A stretch of DNA of 64,000 bases from Turritopsis dohrnii (taxonomy: Eukaryota > Cnidaria > Hydrozoa > Anthoathecata > Oceaniidae). The notes below the pieces were generated by a model. That model was not told the origin of the DNA. It saw only the letters and a list, made by a program, of their open reading frames with translations, and did no database searches. The stretch spans positions 806,001-870,000 of the forward strand of contig BQMF02000060.1 of the NCBI GenBank assembly GCA_027922465.2. Reading direction: 5' to 3'. The number at the start of each line of letters is the position of its first letter. Positions within the stretch are counted from its first letter, which is position 1. Shown here piece by piece: positions 43,544-55,201 of the stretch. The position numbers and the translations under genes were made by a program.

Positions 43544-44632
43544 CAGTTGAACTCATGTAATTCGAACTCCTATAATTCGAAAACTCATTTAAATCGAACA
43601 AATGTTTCGGTCCGTTCCGAAATTACTGTTAAAACCTTATAAAAAAAACTCCTTTAATTCGAACTCCTATAATTCGAATACTCATGTAATTCGAACAAAT
43701 TCTTTGGTCCCCTGGTCATATTTTTATCATGTAATTCGAATTTCCGACATTCGAATATCGTCTACACATTTCGAACGCATGGATCATGAAGCCATGATAA
43801 TGCTCAAGGCAGCTTGGGATGAAGTCACTGTAAAAACAATTGTCAATTGCTTCAGGAAGTCTGGAATATCAGAAGAATCTAGGAAAGGGGCAATGGATGA
43901 TGACGACGATCCATTTAGGACACCATTTAGGGAGGTAGCCGATGACGTTGAAAGTGCTAACGAATCAGAGGACAATGTTGTAGAAGAACTTGTGATGGAC
44001 TTGGATCGTCTACGCGAAACAAGGCCTGACCTGGCCCCTGAAGACCTCAATGCTGACACACTCGTCGATTTCGACATAGAGGTATTGACCTATCAATCCC
44101 AACCATTGTCTGTTGACGAAATCGTTGACGAATACATGAGACCATTGGACAATGTTGAAACTGAAGACATTAGCAGCGACGAGGATGATATAGCCGACGA
44201 TCCAATATCTCCACCAACACAAAATGAAGTTGACAAGGCAATTGAAATCCTACAGAAGTTGTCCTTGTTCACATCTGATTTGGAACTGGATCCTTTACTC
44301 TCAAAAGTCTTGTTAAAAGTTAACCTAGCGAGACTTGAGAGAATGAAACAAACTTCGATAACGGACTTTTTTAATAGCCCTATGTAAACATGTCTGTCAT
44401 GTCATATGTCACGTTCCTAATAAACATACTTGAAAGCTATGCAACTTTGTTTTGTACATTTATTTGGCTGCCACAAAGCCTTTACACCATTTAGTATCGT
44501 CTAGACACCCCTAAGTCAGTTTTTTTTTCCAAAATTCTGCCGATTAAGCTTGAACTCCTATAATTCGAAAACTCATGTAATTCGAACAATTTTTTAGACC
44601 CCTTGTAGATTCGAATTACATGAGTTCAACTG
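43544..44632 (+). mobile_element. Internally deleted Tigger/pogo element
   Basis: Bounded by inverted repeats CAGTTGAACTCATGTAATTC and flanked by TA on both sides (43542-43543, 44633-44634), the target of the Tc1/mariner-pogo group. Subterminal motifs AATTCGAACTCCTATAATTC and TCATGTAATTCGAA recur several times at both ends. It encodes only the C-terminal part of a transposase. Confidence 0.88.
43602..44387 (+). pseudogene. Tigger/pogo transposase C-terminal fragment
   Basis: 261 codons; the first 58 or so translate the repeat-rich terminus. From DHEAMIMLKAAWDEVTVKTI and VNCFRKSGISEES the sequence matches the end of the DDE_1 domain, followed by an acidic tail and a final KQTSITDFFNSPM. The CENP-B-like DNA-binding domains and the catalytic aspartates are absent, so it cannot catalyse transposition. 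Confidence 0.78.
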
Positions 44633-44796
44633 TATTATAAAACTATTGCAGCCGATTATACGATTATCTTTTATGATTAATACTTCTATCATGATCTTTG
44701 ACTTATACTTTTTTAGTTATACTTTTTTACTGTCAAACCGTTAATATTCTGCTTTACATGCTTTAAACGTATCTATTAAATATGATACCATAACTG

Positions 44797-45533
44797 TTGT
44801 GCTTAATAGCATCGCATGTTGAATATAATACTTTGGTCTGTTGGATGACCCTGGTCTACTCGATAATCCAATTTCGTGTAAGAAGCAGTGTAAGAAGAAA
44901 CAACACGAGGAAAAGAAAAAGCAAGATGGCGCGTCGACAAGCAGAACGAGACTTGGTGGATTCTCTCCACGATCTTGTTTCGGCTGCCAAACGTGTTGTT
45001 CCAGAGGTAATGGAGTCAACGTCAGAATCAACGGATCAATCAGTACATACTGCGTTACGACGACTGTATCCAAGTGGGCGTCGTGCATCATCCTTGCCTA
45101 TCATTACTAGTGAGGATAGTAACATGGCATCATCATCGTCCACCGCCATAATAACCAGCAGCCCACAACCAGTAGGAAAAGTAGCATCAGTACCCTATCA
45201 GCTTACTACACAACATGTTTGGGGAAAACAGTATTCAGGAAAACGAAAGGCTTCGCATGTCAAAAAATGTCACTCTCAGAAAAGCATAAATAAAAAACAC
45301 AAGCAAACAGAATCTTTGAAAGATATAATATTTATAAATGATCCAAAGATATCCACAGTGCCTCGAAAATCTGATAGATCATTTTACTATCAAAATAACT
45401 TGGTTACCTTGGCAGTAAAATTTACAAGTGGTATGAATGTAGAAGAGCTGCAGAATACCATAAGGGAAAACTTGCCAAGCTCTTGCAATCATTTTAAATT
45501 TCAGTTTGTGAAAGCTGTAGAGGATTCACTTAT
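44797..45533 (+). CDS. Uncharacterised basic, Ser-rich protein, first exon(s)
   Basis: The ORF continues to 45609, but a good splice donor (TAT|GTATGTA) at 45533 suggests an exon end after VKAVEDSLM. A likely start is the Met in KSKMARRQAERDLVDSLHDL. A basic region (GKRKASHVKKCHSQKSINKK) precedes NLVTLAVKFTSGMNVEELQN, which resembles the region before HECT-like domains in transposon-linked G2E3-type proteins; this is weak. Function unknown. Confidence 0.45.
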
Positions 45534-45609
45534 GTATGTATTATTTATTCATATTTTATCCGAAACTGATGTACTTACACTGCCTGTCACTACTTTATTA
45601 TTTATATAG

Positions 45610-46782
45610 TCATTCAAGAGATAAACTGTTTATTTGCAACACTGGCTGCAACAAAATAAATATGTTTACTACAGATGTGACACATAATTTGTTACATCAG
45701 TTTTTTACTTACTACATTGATGTCTTATTTTGGTTGTATGCATATGTAAAAAGAAGAAGAATTAACCAAGATCTGATATTATAGGAAAGCTTTTTCATAA
45801 TTGAATTCATCCTCAATCATAATGACAAGTGACATATATTTTTTTCATGTTTACTCTTCTGAAATGATGTTTCTACCAAAGCATTTCATTTGTTGTTCCA
45901 AAATTTTTTTACAGTAGCAGTGTAAGCGAATACCATATCAAAACACCCTCGGACTATTCCTATTACTACTACTAGTCCCTTTTAAGCGTTTCTAGTTTCG
46001 TTTAAAAGACACTTTTTCAAGTGAGTTGTCAGTGCTCACCTAATCGCACACTATACAACTTTTTTCAGTGGGAAATAATCTCTACAGCAATGTTTATTAC
46101 TCCTTAATCCTTATAGTCAAGAATGTCAAAACCTAGAATGTTTTTTGATAAATTTTCTTAAACAAGGAATTTTTAAATTTTCTTATATATTTTCCACGTT
46201 TTTTCTTATGACTGCTCTTTTTATACATAATTACAAATTACATATGTGTTCACTTCATTTCTTTTGTGTTTAAACAATAAGTTTCTCAGGTGGTTTTATT
46301 AAGCCTGATCTATACTGATAGTTGCTGTACGGTGTTTACTAAAACATTTAAAGGCCCTTAAACTTAAAACTTTAATTAAACTTTTTATGAAAATTTATGT
46401 TTTGCGTGTTGTCATTAAACTAAGAGGACATATTATGTGCTGCTACTGTTTGCGCCATCCTGCTCTTGTTATATATTCAATGTGCCTTCATAGTTCTCAA
46501 TTACGTGGGCAAACACACAATTTATTTTGTTGCACCCTTTTCTGTGATTTCCTTTAAAAGTGATACAGTTTAGTTGATAAAAATTGATTTTCTTGCATGT
46601 CTTATTCTTTGCTATCTTTTTATTACTCTTGTTTAAAATCTGTATTGACACCTGGAACAGTATATAGTGCAGAAGTATAGTATGAATAGAAGTATTGTGA
46701 CTGAGTGTGATGTAAAATCACAACAACATTGAAAAGTTCCCACATGTTCACTTTCTCCTCTTGTTTTTTATGTAGCTTTAAA
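45610..46782. other. Arm B spacer, nothing recognised
   Basis: AT-rich, with short hydrophobic ORFs that do not look like genes. May contain further exons of the preceding ORF. Mirrored at 49638-50810. Confidence 0.45.
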
Positions 46783-47289
46783 ATGAGCAAGAAGAAAAGT
46801 GAATATTTGAGAACATGGCGAAAAGAAAATAAGTTAATGCAAGATTTTTTACTTAATACTGTAAGTGAAAATAATAGTAGCAATTCTCCTTCTGAGTTGG
46901 ATGAACAATCTCAAGTGAATATTTCTGATATGAGTATCGATACAGATTATCAAAACCACCATTCAGTTGCTGAAGATGTAGATGAAAATGATGAGAATGA
47001 GGAAGATGAAGACGACTTAAACATTAGATGATGAAATTGACCTTTTGGAAAACAAAGATTTATTAGATGAAAACTTGAGCATGGACATAGGTAAATGGAT
47101 CCTTAAAAACAAGATTTCTAGAACAGCAAGTAATGAATTATTAGCAATCCTACGAAAGCATGGTGTTGGTAACCTCCCTAAGTGTTGCAGGACTATTTTA
47201 CAAACTCCTCGCCTGTTTACCTTGGCATAATAAAAGGCATTGATCGAGTTTTGTCAGAAAACCCTTTTTTTGAAATTGCAGAAATTTCC
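46783..47289 (+). pseudogene. Tnp2-like transposase, N-terminal part
   Basis: Starts MSKKKSEYLRTWRKENKLMQ, continues through an acidic stretch, shifts frame near 47025, then LSMDIGKWILKNKISRTASN, ELLAILRKHGVGNLPKCCRT and, after another shift, YLGIIKGIDRVLSENPFFEI. The block W-x-K-x-I-x-x-A-x-N-x-L-L-x-I-L-R and LP-x-x-x-R-T-x-L is the usual opening of invertebrate Tnp2-like transposases. The gene is cut at 47290-47294 (TTGAA) by the hAT terminus; its continuation NVDGVPVYKS is at 34184 in palindrome 1. Confidence 0.65.
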
Positions 47290-47595
47290 TTGAACAGGGC
47301 CCCCGCCAAAGGGGGGGCTGGGCTATAGAATACAAATGTAGTTTCTACCAAGTTCTTATTTTCCTGTTTCCAACTCATTATTCATTCAAAAAACATTGTT
47401 GTTCCGAATTGTAAGCTAAGCGCACGTGTTTTCTTTATGCATTTAATTCGAATTCAATTGACAATTGAATTCGAATTCAATATAAAGAAAACAATCGAAA
47501 GAAATTTGGAAACTTTTCTGAAGGCAAAGGTTCATGTTAGTTTCGATACGATTATATATATAATTGTAAAATAACGTTGAAACGTAGGCTTCAAG

Positions 47596-48338
47596 ATGAG
47601 TAAAAAGTTAACAGATTATTTCTTTAAAAGAAGATAAAGTTTCTTCAACGCCGCAAACTGAACAAAGTACTTCTGTTAATGGCTGTTCATCTGTAAACAG
47701 CGATGTAAATATGCTTGATGTAAATAATCCTACTGTACATACTCCCGTTGTCAATACTCCTGCTGTAAATAATCCTGTAAATATTTCAAGTCGCATGCTT
47801 AATGAAGATATAAAAACACCTTATCATCCATCGACTTCGTTTAATTTTCCCAAAACGACATTTGGCAAACAAGATCGATCATGTCAAGCTTCTTGGTTTA
47901 TTAAATATCCTTGGCTACATTACAATGAAAGGTATGTACATTTCCTTATTTGAGGGTGATGATATATTTGAGCCAGTTTTTGTTTGGTTTCAGTCAAGAA
48001 TCTTGGCTAGTTTAATCAATAAGAGACGCGGGAAAATGTCTCAGCTTAAAATCAGCTGACAGCGATTTTAAGTCAAGGGCTCCTATCGTTCACCCAAGCT
48101 TATTAAATTTTGTTATCTTACACACCGAAAACTCTTTATTTTTGGAATTGCATGTAGGGGAATCGTAGTAGGTTGACTTTTTCAATCTTTTCTACATAGA
48201 TCATTTTGCTGCTTTTAGGAACGACTGCTTGTTATGTTTCTACTGCTACTCACAATCAAAGAGAGGAACATTGCTGTCAGAACGTAACAAAGAGGAATCA
48301 TACATTACTAAAGGGTTTCGTTCTTGGAAAAAGGCTCC
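47596..48338 (+). pseudogene. hAT transposase N-terminal exons
   Basis: Exon 1, 47596-47931: MSKKLTDYFFKR, a one-base frameshift near 47630, DKVSSTPQTEQSTSVNG, imperfect VNNP/VNTP repeats, then TFGKQDRSCQASWFIKYPWL. Exon 2, 48219-48338, after a GT-AG intron (47932-48218): NDCLLCFYCYSQSKRGTLL, EESYITKGFRSWKKAP. The join gives YNERNDCLLCFYC, the TTF-type zinc finger used by DUF4371 hAT transposases. Exon 2 stops at the palindrome 2 spacer edge. Confidence 0.8.
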
Positions 48339-48347
48339 ACTTAAAAT
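48073..48347 (+). other. Palindrome 2 spacer (275 bases)
   Basis: Single-copy centre holding the end of an intron and the zinc-finger exon of the hAT transposase (48219-48338). Its last 48 or so bases repeat the sequence at about 31458-31505 next to the centre of palindrome 1. Confidence 0.92.
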
Positions 48348-48485
48348 CTTAAAATCGCTGTCAGCTGATTTTAAGCTGAGACATTTTCCCGCGTCTCTTA
48401 TTGATTAAACTAGCCAAGATTCTTGACTGAAACCAAACAAAAACTGGCTCAAATATATCATCACCCTCAAATAAGGAAATGTACA

Positions 48486-48824
48486 TACCTTTCATTGTAA
48501 TGTAGCCAAGGATATTTAATAAACCAAGAAGCTTGACATGATCGATCTTGTTTGCCAAATGTCGTTTTGGGAAAATTAAACGAAGTCGATGGATGATAAG
48601 GTGTTTTTATATCTTCATTAAGCATGCGACTTGAAATATTTACAGGATTATTTACAGCAGGAGTATTGACAACGGGAGTATGTACAGTAGGATTATTTAC
48701 ATCAAGCATATTTACATCGCTGTTTACAGATGAACAGCCATTAACAGAAGTACTTTGTTCAGTTTGCGGCGTTGAAGAAACTTTATCTTCTTTTAAAGAA
48801 ATAATCTGTTAACTTTTTACTCAT
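48486..48824 (-). pseudogene. hAT transposase N-terminal exon 1, mirror copy
   Basis: Reverse-complement copy of 47596-47931 (approximately 48489-48824). Exon 2 is not duplicated because it lies in the spacer. Confidence 0.75.
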
Positions 48825-49125
48825 CTTGAAGCCTACGTTTCAACGTTATTTTACAATTATATATATAATCGTATCGAAACTAACATGAACCTTTGCCTTC
48901 AGAAAAGTTTCCAAATTTCTTTCGATTGTTTTCTTTATATTGAATTCGAATTCAATTGTCAATTGAATTCGAATTAAATGCATAAAGAAAACACGTGCGC
49001 TTAGCTTACAATTCGGAACAACAATGTTTTTTGAATGAATAATGAGTTGGAAACAGGAAAATAAGAACTTGGTAGAAACTACATTTGTATTCTATAGCCC
49101 AGCCCCCCCTTTGGCGGGGGCCCTG

Positions 49126-49637
49126 TTCAAGGAAATTTCTGCAATTTCAAAAAAAGGGTTTTCTGACAAAACTCGATCAATGCCTTTTATTATGCCAAGG
49201 TAAACAGGCGAGGAGTTTGTAAAATAGTCCTGCAACACTTAGGGAGGTTACCAACACCATGCTTTCGTAGGATTGCTAATAATTCATTACTTGCTGTTCT
49301 AGAAATCTTGTTTTTAAGGATCCATTTACCTATGTCCATGCTCAAGTTTTCATCTAATAAATCTTTGTTTTCCAAAAGGTCAATTTCATCATCTAATGTT
49401 TAAGTCGTCTTCATCTTCCTCATTCTCATCATTTTCATCTACATCTTCAGCAACTGAATGGTGGTTTTGATAATCTGTATCGATACTCATATCAGAAATA
49501 TTCACTTGAGATTGTTCATCCAACTCAGAAGGAGAATTGCTACTATTATTTTCACTTACAGTATTAAGTAAAAAATCTTGCATTAACTTATTTTCTTTTC
49601 GCCATGTTCTCAAATATTCACTTTTCTTCTTGCTCAT
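49126..49637 (-). pseudogene. Tnp2-like N-terminal part, mirror copy
   Basis: Copy of 46783-47289 on the minus strand (ORFs 49691-49389 and 49375-49190), with the hAT terminus ending at 49125. Confidence 0.65.
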
Positions 49638-50810
49638 TTTAAAGCTACATAAAAAACAAGAGGAGAAAGTGAACATGTGGGAACTTTTCAATGTTGTTGT
49701 GATTTTACATCACACTCAGTCACAATACTTCTATTCATACTATACTTCTGCACTATATACTGTTCCAGGTGTCAATACAGATTTTAAACAAGAGTAATAA
49801 AAAGATAGCAAAGAATAAGACATGCAAGAAAATCAATTTTTATCAACTAAACTGTATCACTTTTAAAGGAAATCACAGAAAAGGGTGCAACAAAATAAAT
49901 TGTGTGTTTGCCCACGTAATTGAGAACTATGAAGGCACATTGAATATATAACAAGAGCAGGATGGCGCAAACAGTAGCAGCACATAATATGTCCTCTTAG
50001 TTTAATGACAACACGCAAAACATAAATTTTCATAAAAAGTTTAATTAAAGTTTTAAGTTTAAGGGCCTTTAAATGTTTTAGTAAACACCGTACAGCAACT
50101 ATCAGTATAGATCAGGCTTAATAAAACCACCTGAGAAACTTATTGTTTAAACACAAAAGAAATGAAGTGAACACATATGTAATTTGTAATTATGTATAAA
50201 AAGAGCAGTCATAAGAAAAAACGTGGAAAATATATAAGAAAATTTAAAAATTCCTTGTTTAAGAAAATTTATCAAAAAACATTCTAGGTTTTGACATTCT
50301 TGACTATAAGGATTAAGGAGTAATAAACATTGCTGTAGAGATTATTTCCCACTGAAAAAAGTTGTATAGTGTGCGATTAGGTGAGCACTGACAACTCACT
50401 TGAAAAAGTGTCTTTTAAACGAAACTAGAAACGCTTAAAAGGGACTAGTAGTAGTAATAGGAATAGTCCGAGGGTGTTTTGATATGGTATTCGCTTACAC
50501 TGCTACTGTAAAAAAATTTTGGAACAACAAATGAAATGCTTTGGTAGAAACATCATTTCAGAAGAGTAAACATGAAAAAAATATATGTCACTTGTCATTA
50601 TGATTGAGGATGAATTCAATTATGAAAAAGCTTTCCTATAATATCAGATCTTGGTTAATTCTTCTTCTTTTTACATATGCATACAACCAAAATAAGACAT
50701 CAATGTAGTAAGTAAAAAACTGATGTAACAAATTATGTGTCACATCTGTAGTAAACATATTTATTTTGTTGCAGCCAGTGTTGCAAATAAACAGTTTATC
50801 TCTTGAATGA

Positions 50811-51623
50811 CTATATAAATAATAAAGTAGTGACAGGCAGTGTAAGTACATCAGTTTCGGATAAAATATGAATAAATAATACATACATAAGTGAATCCTC
50901 TACAGCTTTCACAAACTGAAATTTAAAATGATTGCAAGAGCTTGGCAAGTTTTCCCTTATGGTATTCTGCAGCTCTTCTACATTCATACCACTTGTAAAT
51001 TTTACTGCCAAGGTAACCAAGTTATTTTGATAGTAAAATGATCTATCAGATTTTCGAGGCACTGTGGATATCTTTGGATCATTTATAAATATTATATCTT
51101 TCAAAGATTCTGTTTGCTTGTGTTTTTTATTTATGCTTTTCTGAGAGTGACATTTTTTGACATGCGAAGCCTTTCGTTTTCCTGAATACTGTTTTCCCCA
51201 AACATGTTGTGTAGTAAGCTGATAGGGTACTGATGCTACTTTTCCTACTGGTTGTGGGCTGCTGGTTATTATGGCGGTGGACGATGATGATGCCATGTTA
51301 CTATCCTCACTAGTAATGATAGGCAAGGATGATGCACGACGCCCACTTGGATACAGTCGTCGTAACGCAGTATGTACTGATTGATCCGTTGATTCTGACG
51401 TTGACTCCATTACCTCTGGAACAACACGTTTGGCAGCCGAAACAAGATCGTGGAGAGAATCCACCAAGTCTCGTTCTGCTTGTCGACGCGCCATCTTGCT
51501 TTTTCTTTTCCTCGTGTTGTTTCTTCTTACACTGCTTCTTACACGAAATTGGATTATCGAGTAGACCAGGGTCATCCAACAGACCAAAGTATTATATTCA
51601 ACATGCGATGCTATTAAGCACAA
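50811..51623 (-). CDS. Uncharacterised basic, Ser-rich protein, mirror copy
   Basis: Same 270-codon ORF as 44797-45609, no difference seen; the same donor would end the exon at 50887. Confidence 0.45.
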   Translation of the reverse strand: MCLIASHVEYNTLVCWMTLVYSIIQFRVRSSVRRNNTRKRKSKMARRQAERDLVDSLHDLVSAAKRVVPEVMESTSESTDQSVHTALRRLYPSGRRASSLPIITSEDSNMASSSSTAIITSSPQPVGKVASVPYQLTTQHVWGKQYSGKRKASHVKKCHSQKSINKKHKQTESLKDIIFINDPKISTVPRKSDRSFYYQNNLVTLAVKFTSGMNVEELQNTIRENLPSSCNHFKFQFVKAVEDSLMYVLFIHILSETDVLTLPVTTLLFI

Positions 51624-51787
51624 CAGTTATGGTATCATATTTAATAGATACGTTTAAAGCATGTAAAGCAGAATATTAACGGTTTGACAGTAAAAAAGTA
51701 TAACTAAAAAAGTATAAGTCAAAGATCATGATAGAAGTATTAATCATAAAAGATAATCGTATAATCGGCTGCAATAGTTTTATAATA

Positions 51788-52876
51788 CAGTTGAACTCAT
51801 GTAATTCGAATCTACAAGGGGTCTAAAAAATTGTTCGAATTACATGAGTTTTCGAATTATAGGAGTTCAAGCTTAATCGGCAGAATTTTGGAAAAAAAAA
51901 CTGACTTAGGGGTGTCTAGACGATACTAAATGGTGTAAAGGCTTTGTGGCAGCCAAATAAATGTACAAAACAAAGTTGCATAGCTTTCAAGTATGTTTAT
52001 TAGGAACGTGACATATGACATGACAGACATGTTTACATAGGGCTATTAAAAAAGTCCGTTATCGAAGTTTGTTTCATTCTCTCAAGTCTCGCTAGGTTAA
52101 CTTTTAACAAGACTTTTGAGAGTAAAGGATCCAGTTCCAAATCAGATGTGAACAAGGACAACTTCTGTAGGATTTCAATTGCCTTGTCAACTTCATTTTG
52201 TGTTGGTGGAGATATTGGATCGTCGGCTATATCATCCTCGTCGCTGCTAATGTCTTCAGTTTCAACATTGTCCAATGGTCTCATGTATTCGTCAACGATT
52301 TCGTCAACAGACAATGGTTGGGATTGATAGGTCAATACCTCTATGTCGAAATCGACGAGTGTGTCAGCATTGAGGTCTTCAGGGGCCAGGTCAGGCCTTG
52401 TTTCGCGTAGACGATCCAAGTCCATCACAAGTTCTTCTACAACATTGTCCTCTGATTCGTTAGCACTTTCAACGTCATCGGCTACCTCCCTAAATGGTGT
52501 CCTAAATGGATCGTCGTCATCATCCATTGCCCCTTTCCTAGATTCTTCTGATATTCCAGACTTCCTGAAGCAATTGACAATTGTTTTTACAGTGACTTCA
52601 TCCCAAGCTGCCTTGAGCATTATCATGGCTTCATGATCCATGCGTTCGAAATGTGTAGACGATATTCGAATGTCGGAAATTCGAATTACATGATAAAAAT
52701 ATGACCAGGGGACCAAAGAATTTGTTCGAATTACATGAGTATTCGAATTATAGGAGTTCGAATTAAAGGAGTTTTTTTTATAAGGTTTTAACAGTAATTT
52801 CGGAACGGACCGAAACATTTGCTCGATTTAAATGAGTTTTCGAATTATAGGAGTTCGAATTACATGAGTTCAACTG
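51788..52876 (-). mobile_element. Deleted Tigger/pogo element, mirror copy
   Basis: Mirror of 43544-44632 with TA flanks and the same transposase fragment (52818-52033). A substitution is visible near 52825 (GCTCGATTTAAATG against the mirror's TTTAAATCGAACAA). Confidence 0.88.
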
Positions 52877-54599
52877 TATCAATAGTTCTAAAATCGAATT
52901 CATAGTAATAAATCGGGTTTTGGCGCGCGATACGAGACAATGTGTTTTATGGAATCGGGTGGAAAGACTACTTTAGTTGCTATTAATTCTTTTAAGGTGT
53001 TTTGCGAAGGTGCAATATTTTAACTTTAAGGGATTGTTGTTACGGACAAGACTTTTGCAATGGTGTTTTATTGATCCAATATCATCAACAACATCGATCA
53101 GCGATCCCCAGCGTGTCGCCTCAATCACACCAGCAGTATCGTCATTCACTGTCTTTGCAATCCTGTTCATAGGCGACGTCACATTTTATATTATATAACT
53201 GACCAGAGGCCAACTCTTCAGCATCTTTAGCTTAATTTTTCAGGTTTTTGTTATGTTTGAAACCTACTTCTTTTTGTGTCAGAAGTTTCACATCTGTTTT
53301 GTTGGTGGTGACAACACCCCTCTTCTTATATCAAGACGGTCCAGTTTTACTCGAGAAAAACATTCGCACTGATTGTGAGATGCACATCTACAGTTTATCA
53401 GTTAACTCCTGAACAGTTTTTAGAAATGATTATGAACATATTATTGTGAGATAATTAAAGTTGTTTCCAGATCAGAAGATTTTTTATTCATACGAATAAT
53501 GTTGGCCATCTCAAATATACTGGAGTGGTTTACATAAACTAAATTTTCAAGCTTTATATTCGTTGTTTCTAATTTTCCAGTTTCTCAACAAAAACTGAAC
53601 TTTGGCTTCATTTTGTAATTAGACTGAAAGAAGACATCTGCTTTTCTATGTGATGAGGTATTAAAGTATCTTTCAAAATAACAATAAAGCAACATGACAG
53701 AACAATGGCCAACTCCTCCATTATGGACTGTTGCATTTGGTCCATAATTAAAAAGAAAGGCATCACACTTTCGTTCCCACCAAAAAATTAATATGCACTT
53801 ATATCACTAAAGAGATATAGCCAAAAGTCAGTTGAAAAGCAAAAAAAGAATTTTCAAGTCATGGTTTCCAGACAGCAAAAATAAAAATATAAGGACTCTA
53901 AAATTTAGTGGAAAAATTTCGGCTGTACTTCCATGAAAGACACGTGAAACATTTTTCAGAGCAATAAGTGCAATTTCATTCTGCTTGCACCTGAATATGT
54001 TTTATTCAAGGTTTCAAAATCATGGCAAAATAAGTCATGGTTTTGAAAATCTGAAAATGAGCGAAATTTAAGAATACCACTTCTAAGCTCTGTCTGATTC
54101 TTCAAGTAGGTTTCCTCGGGTGAGAATTCTAATTTCTTACTGATGTGTACGATTAAATTTTCCATAAGAAATTGTGTTGTTACAATTTTTTTTTTCGATT
54201 TTTATTTTTTATTTTTTTTGAATATTTATATGTTTCTAATATGTTATCTATGTTTCGTGTTGATGGATTAAAAAAATTAAACTAGTATCTATCGTTGTGT
54301 AAAGTTTTTTTTTTCAGAATGGGTGTATTCGTTTAGAGCCTCATTAAGGGAATAGGACTCTTCAGTTCGTGACCTTAAATGTTTGGTACATGTATTAGCA
54401 TCTGGTCTGCGGTCAGCTGAGCAAATAATTGCAGATTATCAGCAGGGGAAGATCTGGTTTGGATATGAAGCTTGTTTCTTGTTCAAATATTAAATGCATT
54501 GTTTTCATTTTGATGTTGAAATTGTTTAAAAATTTTGAACACCTTGAAGATTACTAGTTCTATCTAGGATTTAAGGTCAAGAACAACAGTAACAGTTTT

Positions 54600-55200
54600 A
54601 TGTACTTACTTTTATATACAACTGATAATTTTATCCAGTAAAATATCCGTAAGAAAATATAAAATAGAAAGTTTTCAGTTTGCATTCCCCCAAAGTCTAT
54701 AAAATATTATTCAGTCAGTGTCATGTGGAATCATTAATTTGCAATAAGCGTCAAACATGAAGCACGTAAGGATAGTTAATTATATACCTTTTAAGAGAGG
54801 GGTTTATTCGAACATATTGTAAAAGCACAATAATTAAAGATAATGAGCTAATGTACTACAGTGTCCATCAGAAATTGGAAACAAAGAATATTACCACAGT
54901 TTTAAAAGTAAATATCCAATTTTCTTCTTATAAATTTTATATCAATGGAATTCTTATCTTTTTGTCTTTCTAATGATGTATATTTTGCAAGATATGGAAA
55001 AGAAGAAGGAGCGAAAATCGAAATAAAAGGTTTGAAAAAACTCGTAGTGCACTCCTCAGCTCTATATAATAGTACCGTAAAGGCCCTGGGCGCTTATTTG
55101 ATTTTTGAGATATTAGGGTGAGCGCTTATTAGAAAGGGGGAGCTTATTTGAAAACTACACGTTTGATGTTCTAGAATATTTTTGTTTTGCGTAAAAGTTC
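54600..55200. other. Unique flank right of palindrome 2
   Basis: No gene. Near 55073 the sequence TACCGTAAAGGCCCTGGGCG starts a stretch with GCGCTTATTTGA and GAGCGCTTATTAGAAAGGGG, which looks like one terminus of the pogo-like element whose transposase follows. The other terminus was not found. Confidence 0.5.
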
Positions 55201-55201
55201 G

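Larger units (their letters stand above)
41820..48072 (+). repeat. Palindrome 2, left arm (B)
   Basis: About 6253 bases mirrored at 48348-54599 with symmetry sum 96420 (96419 at the outermost end). Occasional substitutions, for example CATCATC against CAACATC near 41898. Contents outward to centre: unassigned AT-rich DNA, deleted Tigger element, uncharacterised ORF, Tnp2-like N-terminal ORF, hAT terminus and hAT N-terminal exon. Confidence 0.97.
47295..48347 (+). mobile_element. hAT element with CAGGGCCCCCGCC terminus, 5' half
   Basis: Terminus at 47295, preceded by TTGAA (47290-47294). Contains a near-perfect small palindrome, TTCGAATTCAATTG then CAATTGAATTCGAA, at about 47456-47486. Followed by the transposase N-terminal exons. 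Runs to the end of the palindrome 2 spacer. Confidence 0.8.
48348..54599 (-). repeat. Palindrome 2, right arm (rcB)
   Basis: Reverse complement of 41820-48072. Beyond 54599 the sequence is unique. Confidence 0.97.

Noticed and set aside
44797..45609. Confident HECT/G2E3 assignment for the 270-residue ORF
   Set aside because: Only a short region resembles the part before HECT-like domains; no catalytic lobe is visible nearby.
21735..54599. One very large terminal-inverted-repeat transposon such as a Polinton
   Set aside because: No protein-primed polymerase, capsid or ATPase genes; the arm edges fall inside unrelated elements and there are two palindromes, not one element.
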